From Campylobacterales bacterium (lineage in GTDB: Bacteria > Campylobacterota > Campylobacteria > Campylobacterales > JALSKU01): a stretch of DNA of 18,544 nt. The first letter of the stretch is position 1, and each line of letters starts with the position of its first letter. The position numbers and the translations under genes were made by a program. The notes beneath the pieces were generated by a model. It saw only the letters and a list, made by a program, of their open reading frames with translations, did not search any database and was not told where the DNA came from. Shown here piece after piece: positions 8,553 to 15,453 of the stretch. The stretch covers positions 1 through 18,544 of the forward strand of contig JALVWI010000029.1 in the NCBI GenBank assembly GCA_027038335.1, in the 5' to 3' direction.

Positions 8553-10763
8553 GTGAGATGTCATGTAGAAGTAGAAGTAAACAATAAAAAAGAGGAATTT
8601 GAGATAGGCTATGTTGCGAAACAAGCTAGCGGTTCAGTTATGATGAAAATAGGCGGTACTGTGATGATAGCCGCGGTTGCTAGAGATGATAAACCGGTAG
8701 AAGGAGATTTTACGCCTTTAACGGTTCAATATATAGAAAAGTCTTATGCTGTAGGAAAAATACCCGGAGGTTATATAAAAAGAGAGACAAAACCGGGTGA
8801 TTTTGAAACATTAACTTCAAGAGTAGTTGATAGAAGTTTAAGACCGCTTTTTCCAAAAGGATATGCTTATCCTACTCAGATAACTATACTAGTAGTTAGT
8901 AGTGACGGTGAAACAGATTTGCAAACTATGGCTTTAAATGCAGCTTCAGTAGCTCTTTATCTTTCAGATATCCCTGTTAATAAGCTAGTTTACGGTGCAA
9001 GAGTAGGTAAAATTGATGGAGAAGTTGTACTCAATCCAAAAACATCTCAAATGGAAAACAGTTCTTTGGATTTGTATGTTAGCGGTTCTAAAGATGAACT
9101 GCTTATGATAGAAATGAGAGCAATTCCTACCCTAAAAACTGATATAGCACCGGTTGCCGCGATAGATCCGATGGTAGATCCAACTTTGGCTGAAGAGATG
9201 ATAACAGAGCAACTCTCAAATGAACTTAGTAATGATGAAACCATGGAAGTTATCGAAGTAGCATCAAAAGCTATAAAAGAAGCTACAGAAGCTTATGAGA
9301 AAGCTTTTATAGAACTTAAAAAAGAAGATGCTGTTCTAACACTTAAAGATGAAAAAATTGATGAGTCAATATATGCATATATAGAAGAATTTTATAAAGA
9401 TGAAGTTTATAATGCACTTTCTAATATGGCAAAAAGTGAAAGAGCGGGAGAACTTGAAAAAATTGTAGAAAATATTATGAGTGATGAAGTTGCACAAAAA
9501 GAGGAGTGGGATAGAGAAGTTGTTTCAAAAGTTCTATCTGCTTTCAAAAGGGAAGTTGTTAGAAAAATGATAGTAAATGATCATAAAAGAGCTGACGGAA
9601 GAGACTTGAAAGAAGTTAGACCTATAAGTATAGAGACCAATATCCTTCCTAGGGTTCATGGAAGTTGTCTTTTTACTAGAGGTCAAACACAAGCTCTTGT
9701 AACAGTTACCATTGGAAGTGATCAAGATGCTCAAATGTTTGATCTTTTGACAAGTGATGGGCCAAATTATGATAAATTTATGGTCAATTATAATTTTCCG
9801 GGATTTTCAGTAGGAGAACCGTCTCCTATGAGAGCACCGGGACGAAGAGAGCTAGGACACGGCAATCTTGCAAAAAGAGCTTTAGCACCTCTAAATGATA
9901 TGTCATATCCTCAAGTTATAAGAGTAGTATCTGAGATACTAGAATCAAACGGATCATCATCTATGGCAACAGTTTGTGGCGGTTCTTTGGCACTAAGAGC
10001 TGCCGGAATTCCTACTAAAAAGCTAGTAGCCGGCATTGCTATGGGTCTTATATTTGAAGATGATAAATACGCAATATTAACTGATATAATGGGACTTGAA
10101 GATCATGACGGTGATATGGACTTTAAAGTAGCCGGAACCAAAGACGGTATTACAGCACTTCAAATGGATATAAAGCTTGGAGGTATTGAATCTCATATAC
10201 TAAAAGAAGCACTAGAGCAGGCAAAAGAGGGAAGAGATCATATTTTGAGCATTATGGAAGAAGCTGATAAAAAGATAGTAGTAAATGAAGAGCTTTTGCC
10301 AACTACTGAAATATTTGGCGTACATCCGTCAAAGATAGTAGATATTATCGGTAAAGCCGGTTCAACCATCAGAGAAATTATAGAAAAATTTAATGTTTCT
10401 ATAGACTTAGATAGAGAAAAAGGCAAAGTTAAAGTCGGAGGAGCAGATAAGGCAAAAGTTAAAGCCGCATGTGATCATATAAAAGAGATAACAAGCAGAA
10501 GCGGTGGGGGAAGAGATCATAGAAGAGAAAGAAAAACTATAGAATTTAAAAAGGGTGAAGAGTTTCACGGAAAAGTTAAAAAGATAGTTGAATTTGGTGC
10601 ATTTGTTGAGCTAAAAGATGGAGTTGACGGACTTTTGCATATATCTAAAGTAGCAAAAGATAAACATACAAAGATGCAAGATGTATTGCACGAAGGTGAT
10701 ATGATAGATGTTGTTGTGCTATCTCAAAAAGGTCATAAGGTAGAGTTAGATCTTAAAAAATAA
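8553..10763 (+). CDS. pnp: Polyribonucleotide nucleotidyltransferase (PNPase)
   Basis: This 736-residue phosphorolytic 3'-5' exoribonuclease acts in mRNA decay and assembles as a ring trimer. Two RNase PH-like cores are present: the first contains YIEKSYAVGKIPGGYIKRE, and the second contains RADGRDLKEVRPI, HGSCLFTRGQTQ, GSSSMATVCGGSLAL and the catalytic acidic stretch DHDGDMDFKVAG. A KH domain follows (GxxG loop in DIIGKAGSTI, about 597-606). An S1 domain ends the protein (about 668-736, FGAFVELKDGVDGLLHISK). The start is GTG at 8553, with AAAGGAG 8 nt upstream; the translation from there lines up with the family N terminus. A 12-codon reading frame (8518-8556) runs into the start as GTGA. 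E. coli pnp is autoregulated through its leader; whether this one is cannot be judged here. Confidence 0.98.
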   Translation: MRCHVEVEVNNKKEEFEIGYVAKQASGSVMMKIGGTVMIAAVARDDKPVEGDFTPLTVQYIEKSYAVGKIPGGYIKRETKPGDFETLTSRVVDRSLRPLFPKGYAYPTQITILVVSSDGETDLQTMALNAASVALYLSDIPVNKLVYGARVGKIDGEVVLNPKTSQMENSSLDLYVSGSKDELLMIEMRAIPTLKTDIAPVAAIDPMVDPTLAEEMITEQLSNELSNDETMEVIEVASKAIKEATEAYEKAFIELKKEDAVLTLKDEKIDESIYAYIEEFYKDEVYNALSNMAKSERAGELEKIVENIMSDEVAQKEEWDREVVSKVLSAFKREVVRKMIVNDHKRADGRDLKEVRPISIETNILPRVHGSCLFTRGQTQALVTVTIGSDQDAQMFDLLTSDGPNYDKFMVNYNFPGFSVGEPSPMRAPGRRELGHGNLAKRALAPLNDMSYPQVIRVVSEILESNGSSSMATVCGGSLALRAAGIPTKKLVAGIAMGLIFEDDKYAILTDIMGLEDHDGDMDFKVAGTKDGITALQMDIKLGGIESHILKEALEQAKEGRDHILSIMEEADKKIVVNEELLPTTEIFGVHPSKIVDIIGKAGSTIREIIEKFNVSIDLDREKGKVKVGGADKAKVKAACDHIKEITSRSGGGRDHRRERKTIEFKKGEEFHGKVKKIVEFGAFVELKDGVDGLLHISKVAKDKHTKMQDVLHEGDMIDVVVLSQKGHKVELDLKK

Positions 10764-10786
10764 GTCAAATTTAACAAAAAAAAGGA

Positions 10787-10792
10787 TACAAT
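10787..10792 (+). promoter_or_regulatory. -10 box for atpE
   Basis: GGATACAAT fits the extended gnTAnaAT pattern. It lies 74 nt before the atpE start, in the short gap after pnp. It would give a leader of about 60 nt that includes the stem at 10801-10842. Confidence 0.5.
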
Positions 10793-10800
10793 ACGCCCGA

Positions 10801-10842
10801 ACAAAGTGATAAGTAGGGATACGCAAGCCGAACGGACTTTGT
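10801..10842 (+). promoter_or_regulatory. Structured atpE leader (stem-loop)
   Basis: ACAAAGT (10801-10807) pairs perfectly with ACTTTGT (10836-10842) around a 28-nt loop. The loop (GATACGCAAGCCGAACGG part) is clearly more GC-rich than its surroundings. The stem ends 18 nt before the atpE ATG and leaves AAGGAG (10850-10855) exposed. It does not match a riboswitch class I recognise. Confidence 0.35.
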
Positions 10843-10860
10843 AAAATATAAGGAGTTTTT

Positions 10861-11196
10861 ATGAAAAAAGTATTATTACTTTTATTGGCTATAGCCGGTG
10901 TTGCATTTGCCGGTGAGGATGGAGTTAAAGTTTTGAAAGTTGCCCAAAATGCTTCAGGTTTGGCATCTTATTCTGTAATCGCCGCAGGTATCGGTTTGGG
11001 TCTTGCAGCTCTTGGTGGTGCTATAGGTATGGGTAATACCGCAGCAGCTACAATAGCTGGAACAGCAAGAAATCCGGGTCTTGGCGGTAAGTTGATGACA
11101 ACAATGTTTATCGCTCTAGCGATGATCGAAGCACAAGTTATCTATGCACTTGTTATCGCATTGATAGCACTATATGCAAACCCTTTCTTAAGCTAA
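10861..11196 (+). CDS. atpE: ATP synthase F0 subunit c
   Basis: This 111-residue subunit forms the rotating, ion-carrying ring of the membrane F0 sector. Residues 1-17 (MKKVLLLLLAIAGVAFA) look like a cleavable signal sequence. Many c subunits of about 80 residues lack one; an extended N terminus is usual in this phylum. The first membrane helix is glycine-rich (GIGLGLAALGGAIGMG, 43-58), the polar loop is TARNP (68-72), and the second helix carries the ion-binding Glu90 in AMIEAQVIYAL. The residue after Glu is Ala, not the Ser/Thr common in sodium-binding rings, so proton coupling is more likely. AAGGAG lies 5 nt before ATG. No other atp gene is nearby, in keeping with the scattered ATP synthase genes of Campylobacterota. 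The gene has its own promoter and structured leader. Confidence 0.97.
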   Translation: MKKVLLLLLAIAGVAFAGEDGVKVLKVAQNASGLASYSVIAAGIGLGLAALGGAIGMGNTAAATIAGTARNPGLGGKLMTTMFIALAMIEAQVIYALVIALIALYANPFLS

Positions 11197-11211
11197 ATAT
11201 AAAAATAGTAA

Positions 11212-11268
11212 CTTAGAGTTTTTGAGTGAAGATAGGATTTGTATCCTCATCTTGCTCTTAGCTCTAAG
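11212..11268 (+). terminator. Long structured hairpin between atpE and tRNA-Leu
   Basis: CTTAGAG (11212-11218) pairs with CTCTAAG (11262-11268). Inside it GAG (11224-11226) pairs with CTC (11255-11257), AAGAT with ATCTT, and AGGAT (11234-11238) with ATCCT (11243-11247) around a TTGT loop. No T-run follows, so it is not a classical intrinsic terminator. It may protect the atpE mRNA 3' end or mark a processing site ahead of the tRNA. Confidence 0.4.
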
Positions 11269-11286
11269 CTTCAAACTTTCCAGAAT

Positions 11287-11372
11287 GCGACCGTGGTGGA
11301 ATTGGTAGACACGCTATCTTGAGGGGGTAGTGAGCCTAGCTCGTGCGAGTTCAAGTCTCGCCGGTCGCACCA
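11287..11372 (+). tRNA. tRNA-Leu (anticodon GAG)
   Basis: This is a class II tRNA with a long variable arm. The acceptor GCGACCG pairs with CGGTCGC, followed by discriminator A and an encoded CCA at 11370-11372. The anticodon stem CTATC/GGTAG holds loop TTGAGGG, giving anticodon GAG, which reads CUC and CUU. The T stem is GCGAG/CTCGC with loop TTCAAGT. The phnA-family gene begins 18 nt downstream. Confidence 0.97.
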
Positions 11373-11389
11373 TCAGCATAAGGATTATT

Positions 11390-11947
11390 ATGAAAATCAG
11401 TGATGAATTACTTCAAAGAAGCTCCAACAAGTGTGAAATATGCGGTAGTGATCAAGATCTTGATATCTATAAAGTTGAACCAAAAGATCAATATATTGTA
11501 GTTTGTAATAATTGTAAATCGCAGCTTGAAAATCCAAATACATTAGATCCAAATCATTTTAGATGTCTTAATGAAACTATGTGGAGTGAAGTACCTGCTG
11601 TACAAGTTGTAGCTTATAGGCTTCTTTTTCAAATGCAGGGTGAGGATTGGACAAGAGAACTACTTGATATGTTTTATTTTGATGATGACACAAAAAAGTG
11701 GGCTGAAGCTACTTTGCAACAAGAAAATGATGATATAACTCATACAAAAGATTCTAATGGGGCTATTTTAAATAAAGGCGATAGTGTAACTATCATAAAA
11801 GATTTGGAAGTAAAAGGAGCCGGTTTTACCGCTAAAAGAGGAACTGTAGTAAAAAATATAGCCCTAACAGATAACCCCGAACAAATAGAGGGGAGAGTAA
11901 ATGGAACTCGCATAGTTTTACTCTCTAAATTTTTAAAGAAAGTCTAA
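11390..11947 (+). CDS. PhnA/YjdM-family zinc-ribbon protein, long form
   Basis: This 185-residue soluble protein belongs to the PhnA (YjdM) family. The name comes from a phosphonate operon but the family is not shown to act on phosphonates, and its function is unknown. The N terminus has a four-cysteine zinc ribbon: Cys15, Cys18 (CEIC), Cys39 and Cys42 (CNNC). A central segment of about 60 residues (WSEVPAVQVVAYRLL, GEDWTRELLDMFYFDDD) is absent from the roughly 110-residue E. coli protein. The C-terminal PhnA domain (about 121-185) contains GDSVTIIKDLEVKG and KRGTVVKNI. I set the start at the ATG at 11390, where AAGGA lies 6 nt upstream; an upstream in-frame GTG at 11330 falls inside the tRNA and is not plausible. 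The stop overlaps the galU ATG by one base. Confidence 0.9.
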   Translation: MKISDELLQRSSNKCEICGSDQDLDIYKVEPKDQYIVVCNNCKSQLENPNTLDPNHFRCLNETMWSEVPAVQVVAYRLLFQMQGEDWTRELLDMFYFDDDTKKWAEATLQQENDDITHTKDSNGAILNKGDSVTIIKDLEVKGAGFTAKRGTVVKNIALTDNPEQIEGRVNGTRIVLLSKFLKKV

Positions 11948-12777
11948 TGATAAAAAAGTGCCTATTTCCTGCTGCAGGATATGGAACTAGATTTTTGCCT
12001 GCTACCAAAGCTATGCCCAAAGAGATGCTTCCTATTTTAACAAAACCTCTTATCCAATATGGTGTAGAAGAAGCAAAAGAAGCTGGATGCAATATCATGG
12101 CTATAGTCACAGGAAGAGGAAAAAGAGCCATAGAAGACCATTTTGATATAAGTTATGAGCTTGAGTATCAAATAAAAGGTAGCCAAAAAGAGGAACTTTT
12201 ACACCAAATAAGAGAACTTATAGATAATTGCACATTTACATATACTAGACAAAAAGAGATGAAGGGTTTAGGCGATGCAATTTTGAAAGGAAAAGCATTA
12301 CTTGGAGAAGATTCCCCGTTTGCCGTAATACTCGCAGATGATTTGTGTATCAATCCAAAAGGTAGTAATGTTTTAAAACAGATGGTACAAGTTTATAAAA
12401 AATATAAGTGCTCTATCATTGCCATCATGGAAGTTGATAAAAACAGTACAGACAAATACGGTATAATTTCCGGTAAAGAAATCGAAAAAAATATCTATAA
12501 AGTTGCCAATATGGTTGAAAAACCAGAAGTTTCAAAAGCTCCATCAAATCTTGCTATCATAGGAAGATATATACTTACTCCAGATATTTTTGATATCATA
12601 AAAGATACAAAGCCGGGTAAAAACGGTGAAGTTCAGATAACAGATGCACTTTTAACTCAAGCAAAAGAGGGTAAAGTTATTGCTTATAAATTTGACGGCT
12701 TGAGATTTGACTGTGGTAATGTGAACGGTTTTGTAGAAGCAACAAATTATTTTTATAAATACAATAAAACAGTATAA
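11947..12777 (+). CDS. galU: UTP-glucose-1-phosphate uridylyltransferase
   Basis: This 276-residue cytoplasmic nucleotidyltransferase makes UDP-glucose from UTP and glucose-1-phosphate, feeding LOS/LPS core, capsule and other glycans. The N-terminal signature FPAAGYGTRFLPATKAMPKE (7-26) includes the nucleotide-binding loop and catalytic lysine. The metal-binding ADD lies at about 130-132 (VILADDL). GRYILTPDIFDII, GEVQITDALL and FDGLRFDCGN are further family motifs. Length is normal. The ATG overlaps the stop of the preceding PhnA-family gene, so translation is coupled. It ends only 4 nt from the 3' end of the oppositely oriented tRNA-Leu, so transcription running past galU would be antisense to that tRNA. 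Confidence 0.97.
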   Translation: MIKKCLFPAAGYGTRFLPATKAMPKEMLPILTKPLIQYGVEEAKEAGCNIMAIVTGRGKRAIEDHFDISYELEYQIKGSQKEELLHQIRELIDNCTFTYTRQKEMKGLGDAILKGKALLGEDSPFAVILADDLCINPKGSNVLKQMVQVYKKYKCSIIAIMEVDKNSTDKYGIISGKEIEKNIYKVANMVEKPEVSKAPSNLAIIGRYILTPDIFDIIKDTKPGKNGEVQITDALLTQAKEGKVIAYKFDGLRFDCGNVNGFVEATNYFYKYNKTV

Positions 12778-12781
12778 TAAA

Positions 12782-12868
12782 TGGTACCTGGGGCCGGACT
12801 CGAACCGGCACGGTATCGCTACCATCAGATTTTGAGTCTGACGTGTCTACCAGTTTCACCACCCAGGC
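12782..12868 (-). tRNA. tRNA-Leu (anticodon CAA)
   Basis: Read on the - strand, the acceptor GCCTGGG pairs with CCCAGGT (first pair G-U), then discriminator A and an encoded CCA. The anticodon stem TCAGA/TCTGA holds loop CTCAAAA, giving CAA, which reads UUG. The variable arm is long and the T stem GCCGG/CCGGC has loop TTCGAGT. It lies downstream of the HU gene on the same strand, beyond the hairpin at 12900-12943. Confidence 0.97.
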
Positions 12869-12899
12869 ATATTAAATCAGGATGAAATATTAGGATTTT

Positions 12900-12943
12900 A
12901 TTGCTTAAAAGCTTGTTAAAAAATAAGCTTTTAAGCAATTTTT
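12900..12943. terminator. Perfect 15-bp hairpin, probable terminator
   Basis: Positions 12900-12914 pair without mismatch with 12925-12939 around a 10-nt A-rich loop. On the + strand a run of five T ends the structure (12939-12943), so it looks like an intrinsic terminator for transcripts leaving galU. On the - strand it follows the HU stop by 10 nt but lacks a clean T-run (AATAAAATCC), so there it may only partly terminate or may stabilise HU mRNA. Confidence 0.7.
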
Positions 12944-12949
12944 GAAAGT

Positions 12950-13225
12950 TTACTTTGCTACTGCTTCTTTAAGTTTTTTACCCACTTTAAATTTAACAGC
13001 AGTTGTTGCAGGAACATCTACAACTTTGTTTGTTCCGGGTACTCTTGCTTTTCTTGCTGCTCTTGGAGCAGTTGAAAAAGTACCAAAACCTATAAAACTT
13101 ACACTCTTACCACTAGATAATGCTTCTGTAATGGTTTGAAGAACAGCATCCAATGCTGCATTTGTATCTTTTTTTGACAATCCAGCCTTCTCGGCAACTA
13201 CTTGAATAAATTCAGCTTTTTTCAT
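12950..13225 (-). CDS. hup: DNA-binding protein HU
   Basis: This 91-residue histone-like nucleoid protein dimerises, bends DNA without strict sequence preference, and compacts the chromosome. The two N-terminal helices (KKAEFIQVVAEKAGLSKKD) are followed by the sheet motif VSFIGFGTFS (42-51). The DNA-embracing arm (52-75) carries the RVPGTNKVVDVPA variant in place of the more usual GRNPQTG-type tip. The end, FKVGKKLKEAV, is standard. I chose the ATG at 13225 because AAAGGA lies 6 nt upstream; a TTG two codons earlier is less likely. A -10 box lies about 33 nt upstream. Only one HU gene is visible in the window. Confidence 0.96.
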   Translation of the reverse strand: MKKAEFIQVVAEKAGLSKKDTNAALDAVLQTITEALSSGKSVSFIGFGTFSTAPRAARKARVPGTNKVVDVPATTAVKFKVGKKLKEAVAK

Positions 13226-13257
13226 TAGCAATCCTTTAAAAAATTATGTTTCCCTAA

Positions 13258-13263
13258 ATTGTA
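13258..13263 (-). promoter_or_regulatory. -10 box for the HU gene
   Basis: On the - strand CTGTACAAT provides a TACAAT -10 about 33 nt upstream of the HU ATG. The DNA further upstream on that strand (roughly 13265-13325) consists of A- and T-tracts, which fits the periodic AT-rich upstream region used in place of a -35 box in this phylum. Confidence 0.5.
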
Positions 13264-13399
13264 CAGTTTTTTTTCAAAAAAGACAATAATATTTTCAAAA
13301 AAATTAAAAAAAATTTGAAAAAAACCGATATTTTTGCATATCAGTAGCCAAAAATAGTGGTTTTAGTATAAAATTTTTAAAAATTGAGTATGAAATTAC

Positions 13400-13413
13400 G
13401 GAATTAAAATTGC
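13400..13413 (+). promoter_or_regulatory. Sigma-54 (RpoN) type promoter for flgL
   Basis: CGGAATT-N4-TTGCTT has GG at 13400-13401 and GC at 13412-13413, the exact GG-N10-GC spacing of -24/-12 promoters. A start near 13425 would give a leader of about 24 nt with AAAGGA before the ATG. RpoN control of hook and hook-associated genes is established in Campylobacter and Helicobacter, which makes the match credible. A vegetative-like TATAAA at 13367-13372 is an alternative. Confidence 0.6.
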
Positions 13414-13448
13414 TTATTTGTAGTGTGGTTACATAGTAAAGGATCAAC

Positions 13449-15419
13449 ATGAGGATAACCAATCAACTTTTATATAGTAATTTTAGTAGAGATTATAAAA
13501 GAGATAGTTTATTGTTAAATAAATTAACAACGCAAATATCATCCGGCCATAAGATACAAAATAGTTTTGATAATAGTTCCATTTATATAGATTCTTCAAG
13601 ACTAGAATACGAAAAAACATCTTTAAGCCAAATAAAAAAGAGTTCTAAAAGTGCTCAAGAGTTTGCAAACAATAGTGATACGGTTTTAAATGAATTTAAT
13701 GATAGATTGGTTCAATTTAAAACAAAACTTATACAAGCCGCAAATGCTTCACATGATGAAACAAGTTTAAATGCTATAGCCGATGATCTTCAAGCAATAA
13801 AAGAAAATCTTAAAAATTTGGCAAATAGTTCAATAAACGGTAAATTTCTTTTTTCAGGCACAGCTTTTTCTATAAAACCTATAGATAGTGAAGGAAATTA
13901 TCATGGAAATGCAAATGAAGTAAAAGCAACAACAGGAGCTGATGTATCTTTGGAGTATAATATAGATGGAAAATCGCTATTTTTAGGAAATGATAGCGAT
14001 TATAAAAAGATACTATCAACTAATGTGAAAATGTATAGCGATAAAGATAATAAAACTATATTAAAAGATAATGATACTGTAAAATCACTCGTTGAAAATA
14101 ATGGTGATAATACCGGTGATATCGGCTCTCAGGGGAAAGCTTATTTTTATCTACAAGGTAAAAATAGTGATGGTACTTCATTTAAAAATAAAATAAATAT
14201 TAGCGTAAATGATACAATAAGCACTTTGCTAGATAGAATTAAAAATAGTTTTTCTCCAAATAATAGTGTAAAAGTAGCATTAAATAATTATGGTCAAATA
14301 GAGATAACTGACAAAAATAATGGACAAAAATCTTTGGATTTTAGTATGGTAGGTGCTGTTGATAAAGATGGAGGCAATGATGCTGATGTATCTGATATAG
14401 ATGATTTGACAGCGGGTACTAATGTCAATATAATATCATTTGTAAAAAGTGGATATACCAATAATGATGATGCGGCAAATGAAGAAGTTTCATTTGATAG
14501 AAATTATTTTTCTCTAAACGATAATAAATTGATAGGAAATGTTTCTCAAATAGATAAATATACAAATACTTATGCTACAGATAAAACAAAACTAGTAGAT
14601 ACAGCAGGAATCTCCTCACTTGATAATAAAACTTTATCATTGAAATTTACAGATATAAATAATAATACTAAATCTGCAAAAATTACCCTTAGTAATTCCG
14701 GTTCAACTTTTAGTATAAACGGTAATACTTACAATATATATGACGCCAAAGGAAATGTTACAAATGCTGATGATATGACTTTTCAACAGTTAAATGATGT
14801 TGTTGGAATGATAATGTCAGACAAATTACCTTTAACCAATGATAAAACAGGATATAATAATGCGGTGACTAATGCAAAAAATTATGTTAATGTATCACTT
14901 GATTATCGTGGAAGAATGAATATAAAAGATAAAACCAATGATTCATCACAAATAAAGTTTTCTATGTATGATCAAGATAATGATAAATTTAATTCAACAA
15001 CCGGCAATACTCTCTCTTTTATGTCAAATAATGCTATATCGGTTGACGAACCAAGTGTAGATATGTTTAAAGATATTGACAAAATGATAGAAGCTGTTAG
15101 AGAAGGAAAGTTTTCTGCGGACGGTTCTTTTGGTGATAAAAGAAATCCGGGGATAGAAAATGCTATAAGAAGAATAGATCATATAAGAGACCATATAGCA
15201 AAAATGCATACAAAGATAGGTTCTTTATCAAATGCACTTAATGGAGCTTACCAAAGAAGTGATATGCTTCAAGTGCAAGTTACCACTTTGCAATCAGATG
15301 TAGCAGATGTTGATCTAGGTGAGACATTGGCAAAATACAATCAAGTAAGCATCAGCTTTAAAGCTCTTTTGTCAACTATATCAAAAGTAAATTCAATCTC
15401 TTTATTAAATTATTTATGA
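13449..15419 (+). CDS. flgL: Flagellar hook-filament junction protein FlgL (HAP3), long form
   Basis: This 656-residue secreted protein forms the second junction ring between hook and filament. The flagellin-like N-terminal coiled-coil domain is clear (MRITNQLLYSNFSRD; LLLNKLTTQISSGHKI; SSINGKFLFSGT near 127-138). The C-terminal helical domain (about 530-656) ends with DLGETLAKYNQVSISFKALLSTISKVNSISLLNYL-type heptads, split here for brevity as VSISFKALLSTISKV and NSISLLNYL. Between them are roughly 390 Asn/Asp/Lys/Ser-rich, beta-like residues that are absent from the 317-residue E. coli protein; long FlgL versions are usual in this phylum. It has no cleaved signal peptide, as expected for type III flagellar export. 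A sigma-54-type promoter lies just upstream. No other flagellar gene lies in the window. Confidence 0.92.
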   Translation: MRITNQLLYSNFSRDYKRDSLLLNKLTTQISSGHKIQNSFDNSSIYIDSSRLEYEKTSLSQIKKSSKSAQEFANNSDTVLNEFNDRLVQFKTKLIQAANASHDETSLNAIADDLQAIKENLKNLANSSINGKFLFSGTAFSIKPIDSEGNYHGNANEVKATTGADVSLEYNIDGKSLFLGNDSDYKKILSTNVKMYSDKDNKTILKDNDTVKSLVENNGDNTGDIGSQGKAYFYLQGKNSDGTSFKNKINISVNDTISTLLDRIKNSFSPNNSVKVALNNYGQIEITDKNNGQKSLDFSMVGAVDKDGGNDADVSDIDDLTAGTNVNIISFVKSGYTNNDDAANEEVSFDRNYFSLNDNKLIGNVSQIDKYTNTYATDKTKLVDTAGISSLDNKTLSLKFTDINNNTKSAKITLSNSGSTFSINGNTYNIYDAKGNVTNADDMTFQQLNDVVGMIMSDKLPLTNDKTGYNNAVTNAKNYVNVSLDYRGRMNIKDKTNDSSQIKFSMYDQDNDKFNSTTGNTLSFMSNNAISVDEPSVDMFKDIDKMIEAVREGKFSADGSFGDKRNPGIENAIRRIDHIRDHIAKMHTKIGSLSNALNGAYQRSDMLQVQVTTLQSDVADVDLGETLAKYNQVSISFKALLSTISKVNSISLLNYL

Positions 15420-15430
15420 TATAATATAAT
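15420..15430 (+). promoter_or_regulatory. Overlapping TATAAT -10 boxes for ftsK
   Basis: TATAATATAAT holds two overlapping perfect -10 hexamers directly after the flgL stop. A start near 15433-15437 gives a leader of about 20 nt that contains AAAGGA at 15442-15447. This supports independent transcription of ftsK and places initiation close to 15454. Confidence 0.5.
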
Positions 15431-15453
15431 TACATATATACAAAGGATATAAA

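Noticed and set aside
11330..11389. N-terminal extension of the PhnA-family protein from a GTG at 11330.
   Set aside because: The extension lies largely inside the tRNA-Leu gene; the ATG at 11390 has a proper ribosome-binding site.
12942..13139. 65-codon + strand reading frame antisense to HU.
   Set aside because: It is the mirror of a clearly recognisable HU gene and has no ribosome-binding site of its own.
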